From NCBI GenBank assembly GCA_945788675.1, contig CALZMY010000237.1, positions 1-7,710 on the forward strand: a stretch of DNA of 7,710 nucleotides, read 5' to 3'. Positions within the stretch are counted from its first letter, which is position 1; each line of letters begins with the position of its first letter. Shown in pieces: positions 1 through 4,239 of this stretch. A model generated the notes under the pieces. That model saw nothing but the letters and a program-made list of their open reading frames with translations, ran no database searches and was not told the origin of the DNA. This stretch comes from an uncultured Gammaproteobacteria bacterium. GTDB taxonomy: Bacteria; Pseudomonadota; Gammaproteobacteria; SZUA-140. The position numbers and the translations under genes are program-made.

Positions 1-60
1 AATGGTGATCGAGTTGTTGTGACCCTCAACGGGAAGTTCCTGCCCTATAAGTCCTGGTAA
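1..60 (+). CDS. C-terminal end of an unidentified protein (partial)
   Basis: An open frame enters from the left edge and ends at a TAA at 58-60. It encodes 19 residues ending GKFLPYKSW. A rho-independent terminator follows about 40 bases downstream, which fits a real gene end. Too little is present to name the family. The frame assignment rests only on the absence of stops and on the terminator placement. Confidence 0.5.
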   Translation, partial: NGDRVVVTLNGKFLPYKSW

Positions 61-99
61 ATTCACCGGAAACGGGAACGCTCACAAAAAATATTCGTA

Positions 100-127
100 G
101 GCTCCCAGATCTTGGGAGCCTTTCTTT
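100..127 (+). terminator. Rho-independent terminator of the upstream partial gene
   Basis: A perfect 8-bp stem, GGCTCCCA (100-107) with TGGGAGCC (113-120), encloses a 5-nt loop. It is followed directly by TTTCTTT. It separates the truncated gene from the DUF1348 gene, so the latter probably has its own promoter. Confidence 0.85.
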
Positions 128-192
128 GCCATATTTGAAAATAATTGGAAATGCCAACGTGCAAAACTATTTTCAATCAGGGGAAAACAGAT

Positions 193-672
193 ATGAACAC
201 AACTGAAGACCCAAGACCACCACTCCCACCATTCGATTCCGAGACTGCAGCCCAGAAAGTTCGCATGGCGGAGGATGCGTGGAATACCCGTGACCCTGAG
301 CGGGTTTCACTGGCATACACGCAAGATAGTACCTGGCGAAACCGCTCTGAGTTCTTATCGGGCCGCGAAGCTATCGTTCAGTTTCTCACTCGAAAGTGGA
401 GCAAGGAACTGGATTACCGTCTCATCAAAGAGCTTTGGGCGTTTCATGATAATCGAATAGCTGTACGCTTTGCATACGAGTGGCATGACGACTCTGGCCA
501 TTGGTACCGTTCCTATGGTAACGAAAACTGGGAGTTTGACGAATACGGGTTTATGCAGCGACGCATTGCCAGCATCAACGACCTACCAATTCCTGAGAGC
601 GAGCGGAAGTATCATTGGCCGCTAGGCCGCCGTCCCGATGATCATCCAACTCTTACTGAACTAAATCTATGA
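193..672 (+). CDS. DUF1348 / NTF2-like (SnoaL-like) family protein
   Basis: This encodes 159 residues of a small cystatin-like alpha+beta fold protein of the DUF1348 group, part of the NTF2/SnoaL-like superfamily. Family-typical segments are visible: AEDAWNTRDPERVSLAYT (26-43), WRNRSEFLSGREAIVQFLTRKW about 48-69, the aromatic run SYGNENWEFD (107-116) and HWPLGRRPDD (141-150). No catalytic function is established for this family, so none is assigned. The ATG at 193 is chosen because AGGGG lies about 9 bases upstream and the following sequence matches the usual family N-terminus. Upstream TTG (145) and ATG (151) codons in the same frame lack a comparable ribosome-binding site. Nothing links it to the nitrate genes. 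It appears to be a single-gene unit. Confidence 0.88.
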   Translation: MNTTEDPRPPLPPFDSETAAQKVRMAEDAWNTRDPERVSLAYTQDSTWRNRSEFLSGREAIVQFLTRKWSKELDYRLIKELWAFHDNRIAVRFAYEWHDDSGHWYRSYGNENWEFDEYGFMQRRIASINDLPIPESERKYHWPLGRRPDDHPTLTELNL

Positions 673-741
673 TTACCAATCGGATATCACCTAACAACGT
701 GCCTATACCAGATTGTGAACATCCCCCGTTCCGCTATTAAT

Positions 742-813
742 AAAAGGTGACGGAGGGATTATTTTTATACAATAGTGACAACTGATCAAAATTTAATCCC
801 TCCGTCACCTTTT
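742..813. repeat. 20-bp perfect inverted repeat, possible MITE-like element or bidirectional terminator
   Basis: AAAAGGTGACGGAGGGATTA at 742-761 is repeated exactly in inverted orientation at 794-813, around a 32-base AT-rich centre. The right arm runs into TTTTTATTTT. The left arm read on the minus strand ends in TTTTATTAA. It could therefore act as a two-way terminator between the convergent genes at 193-672 and 1151-1585. The long loop and compact 72-base layout also fit a tiny non-autonomous element. I see no clear target-site duplication and no transposase. Confidence 0.7.
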
Positions 814-849
814 TATTTTCGGCCAGTGCCACTGAACTTAAAAGCAAAG

Positions 850-940
850 AATTAGCCGGACACCCACCTTAATCTACCCAGGAAAACATCAGAATAATAA
901 GCAGTTACCTAGTTTACTTATGATGGGTGTCCGGCTAATT
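850..940. repeat. 17-bp perfect inverted repeat pair (REP/MITE-like)
   Basis: AATTAGCCGGACACCCA at 850-866 pairs perfectly with TGGGTGTCCGGCTAATT at 924-940. The 57-base spacer shows no coding signal. The right arm carries GA before TGGG and recurs at 1042-1058, which marks it as a repeat unit rather than a chance palindrome. Likely identities are a REP-type or MITE-type sequence. The family cannot be named from this window. Confidence 0.72.
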
Positions 941-948
941 TGAGACGA

Positions 949-986
949 ACGATGATGGTATATAGCGTTTTACGCTCCACCATCGT
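949..986. repeat. Imperfect hairpin
   Basis: An inner perfect stem AGCGT (964-968)/ACGCT (972-976) sits inside an imperfect outer stem, about ACGATGATGG with CCACCATCGT. It lies between copies of the 17-bp repeat. It resembles a short extragenic palindrome, and no U-tract follows it. Confidence 0.4.
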
Positions 987-1041
987 CAGCAAGACCCCAG
1001 AGTGCCCCTTTCCAATAACCGTTCATCAATGTCAACGTTAA

Positions 1042-1058
1042 GATGGGTGTCCGGCTAA
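1042..1058 (+). repeat. Third, unpaired copy of the GATGGGTGTCCGGCTAA repeat
   Basis: This is GATGGGTGTCCGGCTAA, identical over 17 bases to 922-938 and in the same orientation. It has no opposing arm nearby, so it may be the remaining end of a second element or a solo repeat. It runs into a short tandem repeat, CGGCTAAGCTT then CGGCTAAGCTC (1052-1073), then TAAGCTC. Confidence 0.65.
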
Positions 1059-1150
1059 GCTTCGGCTAAGCTCTAAGCTCTTTTAGGTTGGCTCGTGCTG
1101 TTGACAGGGGCGGTCATATAGATGTTAGTTTTTTGATTTTCGAGCATTCA

Positions 1151-1585
1151 TCACAAGCTTAACTCGTTAATAGCCAAGCTCATCATAACCAAAGCATCTA
1201 CAGTCCAAAATACCGCGAGAACATATGCTGTAATCTGCGCCGACCTTGTTCCAATCTTTAGCCCACGCTTTCCTAGAACAATTCTAGTTATGGTAAAACA
1301 GCCTGGTATGTACAAGTAAACAGCTCCCCCAACTAGTGCAAATGCAGGCCACCATTCATTCCCAATAATCATCAAATATCCTGATACCGGAAGAATCCAC
1401 ATGAGCAAAAAATCCATTATTCCCATGCTGAATCTTTCGAAAGCAAGCATCGTAGGGTCCATAACATCTTCAGTTTCGGAAAGTCCGAGCTTAGTGGCTA
1501 AATCATTATTAAAGACTGCTAATGTTTGTCCGACCCAACCAATGAGGCCTAAAATTATTGTAATTATGCCTATCGTGAAAGTCAT
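1151..1585 (-). CDS. Hypothetical four-helix integral membrane protein
   Basis: This encodes 144 residues and I do not recognise its family. The ATG (1583-1585) is supported by a strong AAAGGGAGA ribosome-binding site 5 bases upstream on the minus strand. Hydrophobic segments at about 3-25, 54-74, 79-101 and 117-138 predict four transmembrane helices. A hydrophilic loop at about 26-50 contains the acidic stretch SETEDVMD, and a basic loop GKRGLKIGTR lies between helices 3 and 4. By the positive-inside rule that basic loop is probably cytoplasmic. No catalytic or ligand motif is seen. It stands alone, convergent with the DUF1348 gene and divergent from the porin unit. Its function is unknown. 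Confidence 0.75.
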   Translation of the reverse strand: MTFTIGIITIILGLIGWVGQTLAVFNNDLATKLGLSETEDVMDPTMLAFERFSMGIMDFLLMWILPVSGYLMIIGNEWWPAFALVGGAVYLYIPGCFTITRIVLGKRGLKIGTRSAQITAYVLAVFWTVDALVMMSLAINELSL

Positions 1586-1979
1586 TGGTATCTCCCTTTA
1601 AGCAAAACTAACGAGCACGTATTCGGGGTCAGTGTAAAACTAAACGTCCGCTTCGGGTAGCCGTCCACCACCCACTATAACCGCAAGACCGCCCGGTGTA
1701 TTAAGCATCTTGCTGGCTGCTGCGCTCACTTGATTAACCCTCATTGAATACACGCTGTGATTATCCGATACGTAAACAATCAGCCGTTTGCGCATCCTAC
1801 ATTAAACACCTTTAACACCCGTGTATTATCACCACCAGTTTGCTGTCCTCTTTTGGGGCATGGCCCTGTTCCACTGCACACAGGTCACGCACTATCAAGG
1901 TTCAACTGGCCTGATCTGGCTTGCGATAACCTACAAAACATACATTAAAAATAAAGACTTAAGCCGTTATTTCATTAGC
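1586..1979. other. Intergenic gap between divergent genes, upstream of the sigma-54 promoter
   Basis: There is no convincing gene in these bases. A 63-codon open frame at 1757-1948 shows no ribosome-binding site or protein-like composition. An activator such as NtrC would be expected to bind here, about 100-200 bases before the sigma-54 promoter. I found no clear dyad site of the GCAC...GTGC type. The nearest resemblance, TGCAC near 1876, has no matching half. Confidence 0.5.
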
Positions 1980-1995
1980 TGGCACACCTATTGCT
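1980..1995 (+). promoter_or_regulatory. Sigma-54 (RpoN) promoter of the porin unit
   Basis: TGGCAC at 1980-1985, five intervening bases and TTGCT at 1991-1995 match the -24/-12 consensus TGGCACG-N4-TTGCW at nearly every position. The invariant GG and GC are exactly 10 bases apart. Transcription should start near 2006, giving a leader of about 155 nt before the porin ATG. Sigma-54 requires an enhancer-binding activator. In a nitrate assimilation locus NtrC is the obvious candidate, but no site for it was identified. Confidence 0.82.
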
Positions 1996-2064
1996 AAGAC
2001 AGGGTATGAGTTTTTCAGTACGGCAGCAGCGACATAACCAATGCTGGCGTAATACAAATAGTAG

Positions 2065-2100
2065 GGTGCAACGGCGCACCAATATGACAACGGGGTCATA
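2065..2100 (+). promoter_or_regulatory. ANTAR dual-hexaloop RNA element (P1-P2) in the porin leader
   Basis: P1 has the 5-bp stem GGTGC (2065-2069)/GCACC (2076-2080) and hexaloop AACGGC. After a 2-nt linker, P2 has the 6-bp stem TATGAC (2083-2088)/GTCATA (2095-2100) and hexaloop AACGGG. Both loops have A at position 1 and G at position 4, the signature described for RNA bound by ANTAR-domain antiterminators. The 3' half of P2 is reused as the 5' arm of the following terminator. The probable ligand is NasT, encoded at 3484-4062. This is inferred from structure, and binding is not shown. Confidence 0.8.
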
Positions 2101-2136
2101 ACAGGAGCGATGCCCTGTTGTGGCCCTTATTATTTT
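2093..2136 (+). terminator. Conditional terminator in the porin leader, exclusive with P2
   Basis: A 13-bp stem, GGGTCATAACAGG (2093-2105) with CCTGTTGTGGCCC (2114-2126), includes two G-U pairs and an 8-nt loop. TTATTATTTT follows. Its 5' arm contains the last two loop bases and the whole 3' strand of ANTAR hairpin P2, so only one of the two can form. Stabilising P2 should permit read-through into the porin gene 24 bases further on. Confidence 0.8.
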
Positions 2137-2160
2137 GATATATCGATTGAGGAGTCGTTC

Positions 2161-3366
2161 ATGTATACAAGTAAGCTTTCCAGAAAGCAGCTGGTTTCCC
2201 TGTTAGCGGTTGCAACATTGCCTGTCGCAATGCCGTTTTCAGCCGTCCATGCCGAAAACGCAGTGACCAAGGCACTGGCAGAAGGGACAGGCTCCGCAAG
2301 TCTGCGGTATCGCTATGAAGTGGTTGACCAGCAGAACATTGCCGAAGATGCGGAGGCCTCTACGGTGAGAACCCGTGTTGGCTATAAGACCGGCGAGGTT
2401 GCAGGCCTTACTGGTTATGTTGAGTTTGAGGATGTTCGGGTTGTCGGCACCGAACGCTATAATAGTACCATGAACGGTCTCGGTATCTATCCGGTAGTGG
2501 TCGATGTTGAGAGCACTGAACTGAATCAGGGGTTTCTCTCATATAACGCTGGTGCAGAAACGACTGTAAAAGCGGGTCGTCAACGTATCATTCTCGATAA
2601 CGCCCGTTTTGTCGGTAACGTCGGCTGGCGTCAAAATGAGCAGACCTTTGATGCCGTGATGGTGAGTAACAAATCACTCTCAGATACAGAATTCAAATAC
2701 GCCTACCTGGGTAACGTCAATAATATTAAGGCGCTGAACGCTGATATCAAAGGGCATCTGCTAAACGTTTCCTATAATGGGCTAAGCGCAGGAAAGCTGA
2801 CCGGTTACAGCTACATGCTTGACTATGAAAACTCGACCAAAGATACGCAGACACTCGGTATACGCTTCAGTGGCAAGCAGAAGGCAGGCGACGTGGGGCT
2901 TCTCTACACCGCAGAGTTTGCGACGCAGAGTGACTATGCCGACGCACCCAGTACTGTAGATGCCGATTACACCTTGCTTGAAGGTGGTGTAGCGGTAGCC
3001 GGTGTGACCGCCAAACTAGGTTATGAGGTGCTGGGTGGCGATGGCGTTTACGGCTTTGCAACACCGCTAGCGACCGGCCATGCCTTTAATGGCTGGGCAG
3101 ATAAATTCCTCGGTACACCCAGCACAGGCTTACAGGATACTTATTTATCGGTCATGGGTAAGGTGGCTGGTGTGAAACTATTGGGTGTCTATCACGACTA
3201 TAGTGCGGATGAAGGCAGTGCAGATTACGGTTCAGAGATTAATCTACTGGCCGCCAAAAAAATCTCCAAACACTATGCTGTCGGCGTTAAATACGCGAGT
3301 TACGATGCAGACACTGTCTCGGTTGATACTGACAAGTTATGGTTGTGGGGGCAGGCGTCATTTTAG
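2161..3366 (+). CDS. Alginate-export-type outer membrane beta-barrel porin, probably for nitrate/nitrite entry
   Basis: This encodes 401 residues. The ATG at 2161 follows TGAGGAG with 6-base spacing. The in-frame ATG at 2110 lies inside the leader terminator and is rejected. Residues 1-31 form a Sec signal peptide (basic SKLSRKQ, hydrophobic core, cleavage after AVHA). The mature protein shows alternating amphipathic strands such as GSASLRYRYEVV and TTVKAGRQRII, with loops rich in Asp, Asn and Gly. It ends in phenylalanine (GQASF), as expected for a barrel recognised by the BAM complex. The pattern suits the alginate-export (Alginate_exp) porin family, whose name does not prove the substrate. 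Its sigma-54 promoter and ANTAR leader, and nasT-nrtABC downstream, suggest passage of nitrate or nitrite across the outer membrane. That role is inferred. Confidence 0.85.
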   Translation: MYTSKLSRKQLVSLLAVATLPVAMPFSAVHAENAVTKALAEGTGSASLRYRYEVVDQQNIAEDAEASTVRTRVGYKTGEVAGLTGYVEFEDVRVVGTERYNSTMNGLGIYPVVVDVESTELNQGFLSYNAGAETTVKAGRQRIILDNARFVGNVGWRQNEQTFDAVMVSNKSLSDTEFKYAYLGNVNNIKALNADIKGHLLNVSYNGLSAGKLTGYSYMLDYENSTKDTQTLGIRFSGKQKAGDVGLLYTAEFATQSDYADAPSTVDADYTLLEGGVAVAGVTAKLGYEVLGGDGVYGFATPLATGHAFNGWADKFLGTPSTGLQDTYLSVMGKVAGVKLLGVYHDYSADEGSADYGSEINLLAAKKISKHYAVGVKYASYDADTVSVDTDKLWLWGQASF

Positions 3367-3373
3367 TATGAAT

Positions 3374-3431
3374 GCATCACGTATCAACATGGGTGATGTG
3401 TGAGTATAGCCCCTTGTTGATGCGTGACTGC
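3374..3431 (+). terminator. Stem-loop after the porin gene, weak or partial terminator
   Basis: TCACGTATCAACA (3377-3389) pairs with TGTTGATGCGTGA (3415-3427), a 13-bp stem with one G-U pair and a 25-nt loop. A competing hairpin, CATCAC (3375-3380)/GTGATG (3393-3398), uses the same 5' arm. No U-tract follows directly, so efficient termination is doubtful. It may instead protect the porin mRNA 3' end and reduce, without abolishing, read-through into nasT. Confidence 0.5.
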
Positions 3432-3483
3432 CTGAAATAGGCGCTTAATTTAGAATAGTGTTTATTTAAGCTGGATAAAGATT

Positions 3484-4062
3484 ATGAAATTGAAAGTGAT
3501 GCTGGTTAATGAAGACCGGGCGCAACAAGCGGAACTTATGGCCGCTGTAGAAAGTGATGGCCATACCGTGGTGGCGCAAAACGATAGTACCACTGGTCTG
3601 TTAAAGCAGGTGCAGCAGGCTTCCCCTGAGTTATTGATTATTGAAACGCCAGAATTAGATGGCGCCACGCTCCAGGGGCTGGCGCTATTGAATCAGAAAG
3701 CACCGCTTCCTGTGGTTGTGATGACTTGCAATGACGACGAAACGTTGATTAATAAATCGGTACATGCAGGGGTGAGTGCGTATGTGGTCGACGATGCGCG
3801 TTATGAGCGGGTTGGGCCGATCATGCAGGCGGCCGTGGCGCGCTTTAAGGCATTTCAGAGTCTACGCAATGAACTGGATAAAACAAAAAGCACGTTGGCT
3901 GAACGCAAGATTATTGATCGCGCCAAAGGGATCTTGATGAAACAGCGTGGCTATGATGAGGGTGAAGCGTTTCACGCGCTACGCAAGCTGGCGATGAGTA
4001 AAAATAAACGACTGGGTGATATGGCTGAGAATATCGTTTCGGCGGCAGATCTGCTGGTGTAG
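3484..4062 (+). CDS. nasT: NasT-type ANTAR-domain transcription antiterminator for nitrate assimilation
   Basis: This encodes 192 residues. Residues 1-120 form a CheY-like receiver domain (KVMLVNED at 4-11, VVVMTCNDD at 77-85, AGVSAYVVDD at 95-104). A coiled linker (about 121-137) leads to a C-terminal ANTAR domain (about 138-190) containing ERKIIDRAKGILMKQRGYDE and the conserved trihelical core. ANTAR proteins bind paired hexaloop hairpins in leader RNA and block terminator formation. The usual phospho-acceptor position at the end of the third strand appears to be Glu54 (LLIIETPEL), and Val replaces the usual late lysine. The domain is therefore probably not switched by phosphorylation, in line with NasS control in known NasS-NasT systems. 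No nasS is visible nearby. The ATG has only a weak GGATAAAG ribosome-binding site. Both candidate target leaders flank this gene. Confidence 0.92.
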   Translation: MKLKVMLVNEDRAQQAELMAAVESDGHTVVAQNDSTTGLLKQVQQASPELLIIETPELDGATLQGLALLNQKAPLPVVVMTCNDDETLINKSVHAGVSAYVVDDARYERVGPIMQAAVARFKAFQSLRNELDKTKSTLAERKIIDRAKGILMKQRGYDEGEAFHALRKLAMSKNKRLGDMAENIVSAADLLV

Positions 4063-4099
4063 TGCGGTAGGTCATACAGTAGATAGTATTTAGTGTTAG

Positions 4100-4117
4100 C
4101 GCCTCGGAGACGAGGCG
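4100..4117 (+). other. Compact GC-rich hairpin between nasT and the nrtA leader
   Basis: A perfect 7-bp stem, CGCCTCG (4100-4106)/CGAGGCG (4111-4117), is capped by a GAGA (GNRA) tetraloop. It lies 15 bases before ANTAR hairpin P1. No U-tract follows, so it is not a standard terminator. It does not have the A1/G4 hexaloop of an ANTAR target (read as a hexaloop it would be GGAGAC). It may stabilise the nasT 3' end or the start of the nrtA leader. Confidence 0.6.
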
Positions 4118-4132
4118 AATTTAAAAATAGAT

Positions 4133-4172
4133 GTGAGGCAACGGCGCTTCACTAATGGACAAAGGAGTCTAT
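4133..4172 (+). promoter_or_regulatory. ANTAR dual-hexaloop RNA element (P1-P2) in the nrtA leader
   Basis: P1 pairs GTGAGGC (4133-4139) with GCTTCAC (4146-4152), with one G-U pair, around hexaloop AACGGC. After a 2-nt linker, P2 pairs ATGGAC (4155-4160) with GTCTAT (4167-4172), with one G-U pair, around hexaloop AAAGGA. Both loops have A1 and G4. The P1 loop, the linker length and the P2 stem length equal those in the porin leader. The P2 loop and 3' arm form the 5' arm of the next terminator. It is a probable NasT target controlling entry into nrtABC. Confidence 0.85.
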
Positions 4173-4217
4173 CGGTGCTGGGGTTTTCCCCTGCATAGAT
4201 AGGCTCCTTTTTGTTTT
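4161..4217 (+). terminator. Conditional terminator in the nrtA leader, exclusive with P2
   Basis: AAAGGAGTCTATC (4161-4173) pairs with GATAGGCTCCTTT (4198-4210), a 13-bp stem with one G-U pair. It continues apically as TGC/GCA and GGGG/CCCC around a TTTT loop. TTTTTGTTTT covers 4208-4217. The whole P2 hexaloop and 3' strand lie in the 5' arm, so bound P2 prevents the terminator. Without NasT action this strong hairpin should separate nasT transcription from nrtABC. Confidence 0.9.
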
Positions 4218-4239
4218 ACAAATAACGAAGGTGAAAGCA

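Larger units (their letters stand above)
673..1150. other. Non-coding, repeat-rich intergenic gap
   Basis: I see no credible gene in these 478 bases. The gap lies between convergent genes. It holds a 20-bp perfect inverted repeat (742-813), a 17-bp perfect inverted repeat (850-940), a third copy of the latter's unit (1042-1058), an imperfect hairpin (949-986) and a short tandem repeat (1052-1080). This density of repeats in under 350 bases suggests an accumulation site for small palindromic or non-autonomous mobile elements. It does not look like a regulatory region. Confidence 0.7.

Noticed and set aside
145..192. TTG 145 or ATG 151 as start of the DUF1348 gene
   Set aside because: No good ribosome-binding site precedes them and the added residues do not look like the family. 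ATG 193 has AGGGG upstream.
1401..1601. Plus-strand open frame opposite the membrane protein gene
   Set aside because: The minus-strand frame has a strong ribosome-binding site and clear membrane helices. The plus-strand frame has neither.
1757..1948. 63-codon open frame upstream of the sigma-54 promoter
   Set aside because: There is no ribosome-binding site, no recognisable features, and Pro/His/Asn-rich random composition.
2110..2160. ATG at 2110 as the porin start
   Set aside because: It lies in the loop of the leader terminator, has no suitable ribosome-binding site, and would put 17 residues ahead of a proper signal peptide. ATG 2161 has TGAGGAG at good spacing.
4041..4055. Possible sigma-54 promoter for nrtA inside the end of nasT
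   Set aside because: GG and GC have the right spacing, but the boxes read CGGCGG and CTGCT, a poor match. A TAGTAT at 4084-4089 could be a -10 box but no -35 was found. The nrtA promoter remains unidentified.
4231..4239. GTG at 4231 as the nrtA start
   Set aside because: This GTG is part of the GAAGGTG ribosome-binding site for the ATG at 4240.
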